Part shown: piece by piece, positions 1-9,007 of the stretch
Position numbering within the stretch: the stretch's first letter is position 1
Layout of the letters: every line of letters starts with the position of its first letter
Source: CAYVIB01 sp964451365
Lineage (GTDB): Bacteria; Pseudomonadota; Gammaproteobacteria; Pseudomonadales; Cellvibrionaceae
Reading direction: 5' to 3'
Assembly: GCA_964451365.1 (NCBI GenBank)
Contig: CAYVIB010000021.1
Span: forward strand, 1-64,000
Length of the DNA: 64,000 nt
The notes under the pieces: model-generated
What the model was told of the DNA's origin: nothing
Databases searched by the model: none
What the model saw: only the letters and a program-made list of their open reading frames with translations
Made by a program: the position numbers and the translations under genes

Positions 1-1725
1 ACGCTTTGTCATGGCGCCATTTTGGTATTCGGCAATGAGTTGATCGCCGCTATACAGGAAGTAGGTTTTGGAGCCGTCGTTGACGGGGTAGCTTTCATAG
101 AGCCTGCCCCTGGGGTCATATTTGAGGATAACGGTGTGCTGGCGCCGGGCCTCGATCAGGCGGTTCTCTATATCATATTTATAGTCGGTATAGCCATCGG
201 AGGTGAGGTTGCCATTGTCATCGTACGTGAAGGGTTGACCGCCGACGGCAGTGTACTGGTTGAGTCCGTTGACTTCGTAGTTGCCCATTTCTCCAATGCC
301 GTTACTTTGGTTGTAGTGAAACAGGCCGTTGTTCAGGAACCGCCGGATGACCTGGCTGGCTGGGTTGTAATTAAATTCCATGACCAGATCGTTGGAGGTG
401 CCCGAAAACTGGTAATCGATCTGGTCAACACGCGATAGCGGGTCGTAGTCGAGCGTGACGGTTCCGCCGTTGTTCAAGGTTGCGAGGGTTCCGGCACGGC
501 CCCATTTATCGTAGGTGTAGGTAATGAGGTTGCTGCTGGAGGTGTTTTCTCGCACCGCTTTAAGGCGGTCCAGATCATCATAGAGATACCGGAATTTGGC
601 GCCGGGCTGATAGATCCATTCGCGGTTGCCGTTCGCATCGTGGTCGTAGGATATAGAGTAGGTGGTTCCATTGACGTTGGTGGTTTCTCTTTCTATCTCT
701 CCAAAACCGGTGTATTGGGTGGTGACGCCCCGGTTGTTATTACTGAATTTGGCGCTGAGTTCAAGCCCTTGAAGGTCATAGGTGTAGTTGACGGCGGGAG
801 CGCCATTGCTGAATTGCTTTGAACTCATCCGTCCCAGATCGTCGTAGACGTAGGTGATGACTTTGTCATCGCGCTTGGTCAGTGTGGTGCGGTTGCCGTT
901 CCTGTCGTAAGTGTACTCCTCGTTATCACTGCAGTTGTAGGAGCCACTGCCGGTTGACGCTGAAGGGAAACACCATTCCCTGAGCCGCTTGTAACTATCG
1001 TAGTTGAATCGGGCGGTGTTGCCGTTCGCGTCCGTTACGGTTTCCTTGAGGGTAGTGTTGAGCTTGTAGGTATTTGTCACATAATCCTGGGCAAGGGACG
1101 TGCCTACTGCCCTACGCTCCACCAGCACCTGACCAAACTGGTTGTATTCATACGCGTACAGCCTGTCGTGTCCGTACTGCCCCTGCGCACCGGTGAAGGC
1201 CGAACTGCAATCGCCCCTCGGCAGGCTTGAGATGTTGAGGGTGTTGAGCCGCACAACCTTGCACTCTAGCCGGCCCTGGCTATCGTAGTAGTACTGCGTT
1301 AACGCCTGGACTGTTCCACCGGATGTTGTTTGGGCCACGGCTTCCTTGCGTCCCTCGGAATCATAGTAGAATTTTTCTTTCTGGATAATTTCAAATCCCG
1401 TCCAATCCTTCGGCAAAACATGTTCATTCTGCCAAACGTTGAGAACGCCGATATCGATTTGAGTCAGGAGCCCGGGACGGCTCGTGTTTCCGTAAACGTA
1501 ACGCTTGGCCAGATACTTCAGTGCACCCCCACCGTCGGGATCCGGGCTGATTTCCCCCAGCAGTTTTCCGGTTGGCGAAAAACGTTTGGCATAGGTATAC
1601 GGCGCGGCCTGTTGATCTGCGTTCGCGGTGGCACTGGCGAATACAGTGCAGCATGCGATTAGTGAAAAGACAAAAGCCCTTAGCGAAAAAACAGAAACCC
1701 TGCTGATTTGGTTTTTTATAGTCAT
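1..1725 (-). CDS. RHS/YD-repeat secreted protein, C-terminus outside window
   Basis: An open minus-strand frame starts at the ATG ending at 1725 and continues past the left edge. An AAGGA box lies about seven bases upstream of the start. The N-terminus has a hydrophobic signal-like stretch ending near ATANA. The rest contains many YD-type repeats, such as YTYDRNGNRTTLTKRDD, YVYDDLGRMSSKQF and FTYDDNGNLTSDGYTDYKYD, typical of the beta-strand shell of RHS/teneurin-like proteins. It follows the RHS gene at 1740-3716 by only 14 bases, so the two are probably co-transcribed. The last residues visible (GDQLIAEYQNGAMTK) resemble the approach to the RHS core end, so a variable C-terminal tip, possibly a toxin, may lie just outside. 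Family assignment is firm; function (contact toxin, adhesin or cell-surface polymer binding) is unknown. Confidence 0.85.
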   Translation of the reverse strand, partial: MTIKNQISRVSVFSLRAFVFSLIACCTVFASATANADQQAAPYTYAKRFSPTGKLLGEISPDPDGGGALKYLAKRYVYGNTSRPGLLTQIDIGVLNVWQNEHVLPKDWTGFEIIQKEKFYYDSEGRKEAVAQTTSGGTVQALTQYYYDSQGRLECKVVRLNTLNISSLPRGDCSSAFTGAQGQYGHDRLYAYEYNQFGQVLVERRAVGTSLAQDYVTNTYKLNTTLKETVTDANGNTARFNYDSYKRLREWCFPSASTGSGSYNCSDNEEYTYDRNGNRTTLTKRDDKVITYVYDDLGRMSSKQFSNGAPAVNYTYDLQGLELSAKFSNNNRGVTTQYTGFGEIERETTNVNGTTYSISYDHDANGNREWIYQPGAKFRYLYDDLDRLKAVRENTSSSNLITYTYDKWGRAGTLATLNNGGTVTLDYDPLSRVDQIDYQFSGTSNDLVMEFNYNPASQVIRRFLNNGLFHYNQSNGIGEMGNYEVNGLNQYTAVGGQPFTYDDNGNLTSDGYTDYKYDIENRLIEARRQHTVILKYDPRGRLYESYPVNDGSKTYFLYSGDQLIAEYQNGAMTKR

Positions 1726-1739
1726 ATCTAAGTCCTTTT

Positions 1740-3716
1740 TCAGGGGCAAGCCGCGCTGCCTTTGGGGAGGATTTCGCCAATACGGTTGCCGTAGATATCA
1801 TACTGGTAACAGGTCGTCCGCGACTCGATGCCGCTGTCCCCCAGCGCCGTGACCGTTTCACTGCTCAGGAGCAGGTTTTTCGGCTCGTACGTGTAGGTAA
1901 CGACCACCTCATCATCCGGGCCGCCGGCGCAGCTGCTTCCTGAAAAGTTTGTTGTTCTGCAATGGGCTTTGCGCACCGGAAGATAGATGGGATCGCTTTG
2001 GCTTTCCAGCCTGAAAACCCCGTTGGCGTCCGGCTGGTAGTGGGGAGCGTACTTGGCTTCGTACTCATATCGCGTTTGAGGTCGAACGCCATTGACGGCG
2101 GGGCCTGTTATGGTTTCAACCTGCCCCGATTGCGCGTGATAGGTATACTCGGTTTTATTGTTCTCGCCATCCGTGACACTCGATGGACTGTTACAGTGCT
2201 TGCGGATGCCGGCGCAGGAGGAGGGATACGTTGCCGTAATATAGCCCCCCTGGGTGCTTATTCGGCTGAGATTTCCTCTGGGTCCACCGTAGGTATATGA
2301 TTTCGACGCCGAGCCCCAAGGCGATTCACTGGTAACAAAATTACGAAAATCATTTTCGAAATTATAAACTCCGGAGTTTCGCAGTTTGGCTGAAATCAGC
2401 ACGCCGGGTAACGTGCCTCGAATCTGAACCTCGTCATTCCAGCCGCCCGAATTGCGGAAGTCGGTACCGCCGTTAATAGATGTACCAATTTGATAATACT
2501 CCTGGCCCGCCGGCGTGTTGGCGGATTTCACCTTCCCGGCTTCACTGGCGGAAACAGAAAACGCGCCGTAGGCATAGTGATTGAACTCATGGATATTTTT
2601 GAATTCATAATGAAAGTTCACTGTCGCGCTGTTCGCTGTTTTGATACCCACCAGCCGGGGAGACCATTTCTCCCCCTGCTGATAGGTACAGACGTCAATA
2701 TAGTTCCCTGATTCGGACAGGCAGACGTCCTGAGCCTCAAAATGATATTGAGTGATGCCGCCGTTGGCGTCTTTCACTGAAAAAACGCTATCGCCGTAAT
2801 ACATCGCAGCCGGCATACCGCCGGGCCACGTGAACTCGGCCCTGGGCCAGTTTTGGCTTAGATTGGTACACCTGTCGCTATTCATCGGGCAGTACTCGTA
2901 CGCATTATTGATTGCCGTAATATAGCGCGGGTTATACATGGCCCAGGTAACTTCATCGCCCGAGTTGGGCACGATGGTGAGTGGGTATTGAGCCCGTATG
3001 GCATGCTTCGCCGCGCTCATCCCTTGCACATTCGTGGTATCGTACTCGTACTTAAGCTGAAACCCGGTGTTGGTGGTAACGCCGGAGAGTTGGCCGAGGT
3101 AAAGCGTAAACCCGTTGGGATAAACAACTTTTCTCAAGACGCCTCCTGTTGCGGCCGTGGACCCCGAACTCTTATAGTGAAGCGCCGTGCCATCGGGCAT
3201 GGTCCAGATCAGGTTGCCGTTGCCCTGGCGTTCCAGGGTGTGGCGCTCATCAAAACCTTCATAGTAGTAGCCCGAACCGACATTCGTTCCGTCGTTACTA
3301 AACTCGCCATTGCTTTTCATTATCTTGAAATCCGCAGTACCGGTGGGACCGAATACCCGCATGACTTTAAACTGATAGTAACTTTCCCCCTCATACTCCA
3401 GTAAGTTACCTCCGGCTTGCCAGGTAAAGAGGTCTATATATCTGGCATTGCCGGCGAATTTGTCGGTATACCCATCCAGGCCCATCGGAAAGTTATTGGT
3501 AAAGGCTGAGATGCTGTGGGAAATACCGCGCTCGCCTCCAATGGATACCGTATCAACACTGGCCGTGATCTGGCCGGTTGTGATATTGACGCCATGGTCA
3601 TCAATGGTTTGCACGCTGGGCGGCGCTATTTGATTATCCTGTATCGCCTGGGAATTGAGCGTCCAGACCGCGAAGACAATTATCAGGCTCTTGCTAATCA
3701 GTTTATTGGTTTTCAT
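1740..3716 (-). CDS. RHS-family secreted protein (N-terminal type, 658 aa)
   Basis: The protein starts with a signal peptide (about residues 1-24, ending near NSQA). A region follows with the pattern VNITTGQITASVDTVSIGG, seen near the start of RHS/SpvB-like proteins. Scattered tyrosine-rich repeats come next, such as TEYTYHAQSGQVETI and TRYEYEAKYAP. It ends in an RHS-like YD strand (CYQYDIYGNRIGEILPKG) and stops abruptly, and the next gene resumes YD repeats 14 bases later. RHS shells are usually one very long chain, so this pair may be a natural two-gene split or a formerly continuous gene. The frame has no internal stop and the next gene has its own signal sequence and ribosome site, which favours two genuine secreted proteins. 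Substrate and role are unknown. Confidence 0.8.
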   Translation of the reverse strand: MKTNKLISKSLIIVFAVWTLNSQAIQDNQIAPPSVQTIDDHGVNITTGQITASVDTVSIGGERGISHSISAFTNNFPMGLDGYTDKFAGNARYIDLFTWQAGGNLLEYEGESYYQFKVMRVFGPTGTADFKIMKSNGEFSNDGTNVGSGYYYEGFDERHTLERQGNGNLIWTMPDGTALHYKSSGSTAATGGVLRKVVYPNGFTLYLGQLSGVTTNTGFQLKYEYDTTNVQGMSAAKHAIRAQYPLTIVPNSGDEVTWAMYNPRYITAINNAYEYCPMNSDRCTNLSQNWPRAEFTWPGGMPAAMYYGDSVFSVKDANGGITQYHFEAQDVCLSESGNYIDVCTYQQGEKWSPRLVGIKTANSATVNFHYEFKNIHEFNHYAYGAFSVSASEAGKVKSANTPAGQEYYQIGTSINGGTDFRNSGGWNDEVQIRGTLPGVLISAKLRNSGVYNFENDFRNFVTSESPWGSASKSYTYGGPRGNLSRISTQGGYITATYPSSCAGIRKHCNSPSSVTDGENNKTEYTYHAQSGQVETITGPAVNGVRPQTRYEYEAKYAPHYQPDANGVFRLESQSDPIYLPVRKAHCRTTNFSGSSCAGGPDDEVVVTYTYEPKNLLLSSETVTALGDSGIESRTTCYQYDIYGNRIGEILPKGSAACP

Positions 3717-3732
3717 AAAAGCTCCTAATTCC

Positions 3733-4536
3733 CTAGAAGAACGCTAGACTGGAACACGAAGATTCATCGCAGGCTTTAATCCAGATAGGTTCATCATCCT
3801 GCTCCCAGGTTGCATAGACTGTCGTGTTTCCACCTTGGATAGTTACCTGGCCGTTTACGGTTGTTAATACATAGTGGGTAGCGTTCTCCACGGCATCCCA
3901 TGTAATTTCCCAACTCCTGCCATAAATCCATGTGGCGGTTAAGCCTGTTGGTGCGGAAAGTGGCTGGGCGCTTGCGCAATTTTCTCCACCCCCTGTGACA
4001 TCGACGGTCTCGCGGTTGCCGGCATCGTCATAGCAGTAGCCAGCACTGACAGTTCCGTTCTGTTTCACGCGGGTAAGCCGGCCCAGCGTGTCGTACGTAT
4101 ACTCAGTTTCAACTGCCGCACCCCGGCTTGATCTATTGAAGGTTACCGTCACAGGCGAGGAATCCTGGCAGTTGCCTGCCCACCCACCGGTTAACCGCTG
4201 GCAGTGCCTGTGAACGAATTTATAAGTACCATTCGGTTTGCTTAACGCGATAGTCCGCATTCCCGACAATGAGTAGCCCGGGTACGCGTGAATCAGTATG
4301 TCATCGCCGCCGGTTACCTCAACGATATAGTTATACTGGTACTGCACCACGTTGGAGGTAAGGTAGACCGTTCCGGATGTGGATGTCGAAGTACTGACGC
4401 TGATGTAAGCTGATTGCGCACTGGGCGCGATCAATAGAATCAGTACGACAAAACAAGAAACCATTCTCCTGTTCCTTGCTGCCAAACCGGACAGATCGCG
4501 ATAGTTTATTCTTTTAGCTACGCGAGTTGATTTCAT
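3733..4536 (-). CDS. secreted protein with one YD repeat and a fibronectin III-like domain
   Basis: About 267 residues. The start at 4536 is chosen because GGGAG lies six bases upstream; the in-frame ATG at 4542 abuts that box. A hydrophobic segment near residues 28-42 followed by SAQSA looks like a signal peptide. The middle holds a single RHS-style strand pair (TEYTYDTLGRLTRVKQNG, YCYDDAGNRETV). The C-terminal 80 residues (LSAPTGLTATWIYGRSWEIT, then WDAVENATHYVL) have the pattern of a fibronectin type III fold. It is first of three same-strand RHS-type genes and ends 16 bases before the next. It may be an accessory or a shortened paralogue of the larger partners; no enzymatic motif is visible. 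Confidence 0.7.
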   Translation of the reverse strand: MKSTRVAKRINYRDLSGLAARNRRMVSCFVVLILLIAPSAQSAYISVSTSTSTSGTVYLTSNVVQYQYNYIVEVTGGDDILIHAYPGYSLSGMRTIALSKPNGTYKFVHRHCQRLTGGWAGNCQDSSPVTVTFNRSSRGAAVETEYTYDTLGRLTRVKQNGTVSAGYCYDDAGNRETVDVTGGGENCASAQPLSAPTGLTATWIYGRSWEITWDAVENATHYVLTTVNGQVTIQGGNTTVYATWEQDDEPIWIKACDESSCSSLAFF

Positions 4537-4666
4537 TTTCATCTCCCTTTTTTGTAGTGTAAACCCTGACGCGAGTCGAACATCCGCCAGAGGTTTACTC
4601 ACAGCACTGATTGGCGTTTTGATTATATTGATCGAATTTAATATTTAACGAAAATTCCAATAATCG

Positions 4667-5824
4667 TCACTTTAGTTTTATCACAGCGTCATATGCACGC
4701 TTGGGCTGTCTGTTGCGATCGAACAGCAGCGGGTAATTGGTACGTCCCGGCACAGGGAAATCATTCTTCCACGATCGATCGTCGGAAACGCCCCAGAGTG
4801 TTACCCGTTGAATATTGTCCCGATATTTAATCAGTGAGCTGAATATATCTTTATACCGCTGGGCCAGCTTTTGATCGACTTCCTTGGGAAGGCCGTCCTT
4901 GTAAGGGTCCAGCTCAGATCGATATTGAGGAAATTCACCGATAGGCACTGTGGGCAGCACGTCAACTTCCAGTTCCGAGATGTGAACCTCAAGGCCCTCC
5001 CTGGAAAAGGCCTCGATGGAGTTTTCGAGTTCTTTAAGATCGGGGTAATTCAGCCCCATGTGTCCTTGTATGCCTATACCATCGATGGGAACACCCTCAC
5101 TCTTGAAAAACTTGATCATCTCGACGGTCTTGTTGCGCTTCCTTTCATCCCAAAGATTGAAGTCGTTATATAACAGCTTGGCCGCCGGGTCGGCTTCGCG
5201 GGCCCATCTAAATGAGGACGCAATATACCCGGGTCCCAATTTTTGGTACCAGTGATTGTCGTACCAGTTGCCATCTTCCGCTATGGCTTCGTTCACCACG
5301 TCCCAGACATGGATGCGTCCACGGTATCGGTCGACAATGCGGGTAATATGTTGCTGAAGCTTTTCAGTGAGAATGGCCGGCGTTTGCCCTGGTTTAGCCG
5401 GATTATCAAAGAGACCGATTGGAAGCTGGGCGTGCCATACCAGCGGGTGCCCGACTAAATGCATGCGATATTTTTCACCAAATTCAACAAAGGCATCCGC
5501 ATGAGCCCAATTCCAATGTTTTTCGGTTGGGTGGATATGGTCCCACTTAAATATATTTCCAGCTGTAAGAGAATTGAATTCTCTGGCAACGACACCAGCA
5601 AGCTCAGAGCCCTCACGCAGATACACTACGGGATCAATCATTGTGCCCATTAGGAAGTCATCCTGAAAAGCATCCCTAAGTTGCCTCTCTGCCGCAGCGA
5701 AAACACTACCGGTCCGCAGTAACACTCCCACCGTCAACAACAGGCCGCCTGACTTGAGAAATCGTCTTCGAGACAAAATCTTTTTTTCCAAACGTTCATT
5801 GGCAGTCAGCGGCGAACAATTCAC
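4667..5824 (-). CDS. GH10 endo-1,4-beta-xylanase with Tat-type signal
   Basis: A 385-residue glycoside hydrolase family 10 enzyme, expected to cleave internal beta-1,4 linkages of xylan. The catalytic acid/base is E179 in WDVVNEA and the nucleophile is E284 in HISELEVD; the family hallmark GHPLVWH precedes them. The N-terminus contains SRRRFLKSGG followed by a hydrophobic stretch ending in VFA, a near-perfect twin-arginine signal, so export of a folded enzyme is likely. Length covers the catalytic barrel only, with no attached binding module. The ATG overlaps the stop of the upstream CBM-like lipoprotein gene by four bases, indicating translational coupling; the lipoprotein probably supplies substrate binding. 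Confidence 0.95.
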   Translation of the reverse strand: MNCSPLTANERLEKKILSRRRFLKSGGLLLTVGVLLRTGSVFAAAERQLRDAFQDDFLMGTMIDPVVYLREGSELAGVVAREFNSLTAGNIFKWDHIHPTEKHWNWAHADAFVEFGEKYRMHLVGHPLVWHAQLPIGLFDNPAKPGQTPAILTEKLQQHITRIVDRYRGRIHVWDVVNEAIAEDGNWYDNHWYQKLGPGYIASSFRWAREADPAAKLLYNDFNLWDERKRNKTVEMIKFFKSEGVPIDGIGIQGHMGLNYPDLKELENSIEAFSREGLEVHISELEVDVLPTVPIGEFPQYRSELDPYKDGLPKEVDQKLAQRYKDIFSSLIKYRDNIQRVTLWGVSDDRSWKNDFPVPGRTNYPLLFDRNRQPKRAYDAVIKLK

Positions 5825-6846
5825 TGAGACACCTCCAATCGGACATCATCAATATATATATCCGCATCCTCATTGAACCCGTAATTAAAGTGGATAGGTA
5901 AACGCACAGCTGCGGTTTGTGTGATGAATTGGAAAGCAACCTGCTGCCAGTCGCCGACCAGAATGACCTCCTTGCTGGCTATATTCTGGTAAACCGGTCC
6001 CTCCACGCCAAAATATGTTTGGGCGCCTCTAGGACCTTTTACCCAGGCAGAGTAGTTATAGAGTACATTCGGTTGGATCGGTATGCGATGCTGGACTACC
6101 TGAACATTCCACTGGTCGCCAACGCTGGGCTTGGCAATGTCCACTTCTAGCAGCTTCCCATTCCTTCCCTGAGATCCCTCCACAACACCGAATGTCGCTT
6201 TCGCTTTATTTTCAACAAGCCCCAACCACACCTGACGGTGACCATCAACGGGATCATCGAATTCCAGATCGGGGAAATAAATAGTGTTAGTGGAGGCGCG
6301 GGTAAGGCTTATTTTGTCCAGAAGAATCGTAGAGCCAATGTTTTCGGCAAACGAAAGGTTGACGCTTAGCTCTACGCGGTCTGTTTCAGGAGTGAAGGCA
6401 ACATCGAATTTGCTCCACTCAGGCGAGACCGAATAGGACCTGTATAAAGGAGGTTCATCGCTTATATCTTCCAAACCAATGAGGAGTTGAGCGCTGGGTT
6501 CACCCATGGCCCAAAGAGATAATACATGTTCAACACCGGGAACAACGGCAATTTGTTCCTTTGCCAACTTGATGTCCCCAAACTCAATATTTCCCGGCGA
6601 TTGAATATTAGTCTGGAGAGCATTACCATCAGCGGGGATACCTCCTTCGACGATGGCAAAGTGAGCGTGCGCGCCGTAGCTTAAAACGGAACGCCAGTCA
6701 TCAGGTAAAGTGGCGCCGCGAGGACTGTTATCGAAGTCAGCAATCACCTCTTCTGATCGTGATTGGACCTCTTCGTCCTTCTTTTCCGTGCATCCAGTAG
6801 AAAGTATGGCGATAGCAATCCCGATGCTCATTATCCTTGCAAGCAC
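5821..6846 (-). CDS. lipoprotein with two CBM4/9-like carbohydrate-binding domains
   Basis: 341 residues. The signal ends in a lipobox-like STGC at about residues 16-19, so the mature protein is probably lipid-anchored. Two jelly-roll-like domains follow, about residues 35-180 and 190-340. Each ends with the motif that closes CBM4/9-type modules (TILLDKISLTR and ADIYIDDVRLEV) and contains W/Y-rich strands. It is first in a two-gene operon with the GH10 xylanase, with overlapping stop and start. By context it should bind xylan or its oligomers at the cell surface. No catalytic residues are apparent. Ligand specificity cannot be read from sequence. Confidence 0.75.
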   Translation of the reverse strand: MLARIMSIGIAIAILSTGCTEKKDEEVQSRSEEVIADFDNSPRGATLPDDWRSVLSYGAHAHFAIVEGGIPADGNALQTNIQSPGNIEFGDIKLAKEQIAVVPGVEHVLSLWAMGEPSAQLLIGLEDISDEPPLYRSYSVSPEWSKFDVAFTPETDRVELSVNLSFAENIGSTILLDKISLTRASTNTIYFPDLEFDDPVDGHRQVWLGLVENKAKATFGVVEGSQGRNGKLLEVDIAKPSVGDQWNVQVVQHRIPIQPNVLYNYSAWVKGPRGAQTYFGVEGPVYQNIASKEVILVGDWQQVAFQFITQTAAVRLPIHFNYGFNEDADIYIDDVRLEVSQ

Positions 6847-7103
6847 TGTCTTTCCTTTTTAGTGTTGATTTTCCATGGTGATGGATAAATCTCTATAGGG
6901 TTATTCAAAGAGAACAAATTGCGAGAGTACAATGAATTTGGTGCACTGACCGCTTTTTTTCCAATTAACTGTTATTGTGATATTCCCTATTGGCAAATCG
7001 AAACTGTTAAGTCTTTGATTTTGGGAGAAAAGCAAAAATCACATTTTTTCTTTTCGCGAGTTGAAAAAGACCGGAAGATTTTCTCAACAGGTTGCTAGTC
7101 TCG
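6847..7103. other. intergenic region upstream of xylanase operon
   Basis: AT-rich non-coding stretch upstream of the lipoprotein/xylanase pair and probably holding its promoter. I looked for a CRP-type palindrome and found only a TGTGA half-site near 6975 without a convincing partner. Confidence 0.4.
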
Positions 7104-7427
7104 TTAAATAGCCGTGGCAGAATATACTTTGAATATATGTGAAGTCAAGCCTTGGTTCGTTAAGCGAATATCTCGAAGCCTTGTTACATGACACCCACAA
7201 GAATGCCAATTGACGTAACGTCCGTAATTTTTATTAAATAGATCTGCTGCCCCAACGCAAGGTAAAAAGGAACCATTGAGGTTCTCTCTCCAATGGCCGG
7301 CAAACAGATCCCGTTGGGTTTCCTGAATATCGAAATTGTAGTATCCCATCTCAACACCGGTGGAACCGGCGAAATTATTGTTACCAACATTGGCACCGGA
7401 CCCGGGGAAGTCGAGATCGATTCTCAC
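7104..7427 (-). CDS. hypothetical protein, possibly a gene fragment
   Basis: A 107-codon frame. The first half is compositionally protein-like (MRIDLDFPGSGANVGNNNF, then a Tyr/Phe-rich stretch), but the second half looks unstructured and Cys/His-scattered. I do not recognise a family. No clear ribosome site precedes the ATG. It may be the tail of a decayed gene or not coding at all. Confidence 0.25.
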   Translation of the reverse strand: MRIDLDFPGSGANVGNNNFAGSTGVEMGYYNFDIQETQRDLFAGHWRENLNGSFLPCVGAADLFNKNYGRYVNWHSCGCHVTRLRDIRLTNQGLTSHIFKVYSATAI

Positions 7428-7456
7428 AGGTTTTGTTACCCGTTAAACCAGCGCAC

Positions 7457-7717
7457 TCAAACCAGAAAATTATTGCCATAGCCATCAACCCTCAACTCCC
7501 GCTCCTCGTTTTGTTTATAAGCTTCAACTTCCCAAACCCCATCATCCATTGATATCTCTGTAATTGGTGCGTATCCCCGTGCTTCTAATTCTTTGATTAT
7601 TTCAACCAAAGGTTTGGCATCCGCCGGTGGGCGCTCCCCGGCAAACGCTTGAGAGATGCCAAGAGCAGATGAGACAGTTGCAGTTAAAATGATCCCTAAC
7701 GCTACCTTGGTTTTCAT
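7457..7717 (-). CDS. small secreted PepSY-like protein
   Basis: 86 residues from the ATG at 7717; an upstream in-frame ATG at 7819 would add 34 residues without signal character and is disfavoured. A typical signal peptide (MKTKVALGIILTATVSSALG, ending AFA) is followed by a single PepSY-type fold: PLVEIIKELEARGY, then ITEISMDDGVWEVEAY, ending in a short RELRVDGYG strand. Such proteins occur in the periplasm of many Proteobacteria, sometimes beside two-component systems; some PepSY domains inhibit proteases. Nothing in the neighbourhood points to a partner. Confidence 0.75.
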   Translation of the reverse strand: MKTKVALGIILTATVSSALGISQAFAGERPPADAKPLVEIIKELEARGYAPITEISMDDGVWEVEAYKQNEERELRVDGYGNNFLV

Positions 7718-8181
7718 GGTGCTATCCTCAATTTGAAAGTTGAATGATTTATTACCGAGCGTAAGCCTGGTGCTATTTGGACATTCAATTTCTGCACCGG
7801 TTTCTATTGTGTGTGACATCCATTGGGATTACCGGTCGCCGATGGACTTCAACATGGCGCCGTCAGCTTCTCGCCGTCGGCCTCATCGTCCAGATGGTCC
7901 AGTACTTGAGTCAGGTTGTTCAGGTCCGCCATACACTTCTCCTTTAACACACGTACTTCCTGCAGGCATAAAAAATTATGCATCTGGCGGGTCAATTTCT
8001 TTCCTGGCTTTCCTGAGATTATCCAGCTGATGGCGGAGCCGGCCCCATGTTATGCGTGCATGCGCTTGTCTCGCGCGGCTCAAAAATACGTAACATACAC
8101 CCATTGTAACGCCACCAACGTACGCGGCTTTGTAGTGAAAGCGAAGCCGGAACCGAAGAGCTGTCGCTGTGCTTGGCTTTG
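7718..8181. other. region without a supported gene
   Basis: About 460 bases. Overlapping short frames on both strands show neither family resemblance nor ribosome sites. The stretch around 8040-8180 has alternating purine/pyrimidine motifs and a drop in coding character. I see no RNA gene or clear repeat. Confidence 0.4.
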
Positions 8182-8853
8182 TTACATGTTGTGTTCAATC
8201 TCGGCATAGCGGCTTAAAGCCTCAAAATTTAATGCAGTTGGTGGAGAGACAAAAAATGTATCGCCATTTTCGAACGCGCTTTTGAGTTTAATATTGCCCA
8301 TTGATGAAAGAGCGCTTTTGTATTCCTCCAAGAACCAGTCTGGTACCGCTTGTGAATTAATAACAATCTGATGCCGGTTCAACGATATCGCGGTACCAGC
8401 GGTTGACGATCCGTGCTCTTCTAAATTACTACGAAACGCATCCTGGAATGCCTCAGCCGCAGCAAGGATAGACTCCTTAGCTATTTCTAGCCCTTTATCT
8501 GACCAGCCATCCATTGCGGCTTTTCCGAATGCCGTTAGCCCAAGTCGAATTTTACCATCATGCCCTCGGAAATCGACGAACTCCTGATTTTCTCGTGCAG
8601 TAGCTATATTTTGCATTTCACGCTCTAAGGCTAAGCGTCCACGTTCGCTAATATCTACATTGTCTTCGCGATTCGCAGGCGGCAAAAGATTACCGGTTTT
8701 ATCGGCAAGTTTTGGTTGATCATCAGGTGATCCAAGTGAATGTGACTGCTGCAACTGTGCTAAAGCGCCGATTACCATGGTGCGATAGTATTTCTTGCCC
8801 AAGCCAATCCGGTACACCCGCGTACGCCCACTGTGGAATGGAAGCGGCAGCAT
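8182..8853 (-). CDS. hypothetical protein, 223 aa
   Basis: A clean 223-codon frame with reasonable amino acid composition: no signal peptide, no membrane segment, mostly predicted helical and charged, with a central stretch ISERGRLALEREMQNIATA and a conserved-looking AFGKAAMDGWSDKGLEIA. I do not recognise the family. The start is uncertain: an internal ATG at 8778 (MVIGALAQLQQ) would give 198 residues, and neither candidate has a strong Shine-Dalgarno. It stands alone between the PepSY gene and glmU. Its length supports a real gene; function cannot be assigned. Confidence 0.55.
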   Translation of the reverse strand: MLPLPFHSGRTRVYRIGLGKKYYRTMVIGALAQLQQSHSLGSPDDQPKLADKTGNLLPPANREDNVDISERGRLALEREMQNIATARENQEFVDFRGHDGKIRLGLTAFGKAAMDGWSDKGLEIAKESILAAAEAFQDAFRSNLEEHGSSTAGTAISLNRHQIVINSQAVPDWFLEEYKSALSSMGNIKLKSAFENGDTFFVSPPTALNFEALSRYAEIEHNM

Positions 8854-9007
8854 GATTAAAAATTCTTAATGGTGCCGGGAAGTTGGAATACGATTTTCAG
8901 GGGAGCTTCAACCCCCTCCCAACCTCCCCCTTGAAAAGGTGGAGGAGCTTAAACCCTTACCACATTGAGAAAGCCTGAACTTGGGCAGACTTTCTGCCCT
9001 CAAGGTG

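Noticed and set aside
22..822. Plus-strand open frames over the left edge
   Set aside because: They lie opposite a continuous minus-strand YD-repeat protein and show no motif or ribosome site.
6940..7030. CRP-type operator upstream of the xylanase operon
   Set aside because: Only one half-site (TGTGA) is convincing; the other arm does not match.
8030..8180. Possible integron attC-like site between small hypothetical genes
   Set aside because: TAAC/GTTA half-sites are present but do not form the paired core and stem of attC; no integrase or cassette array nearby.
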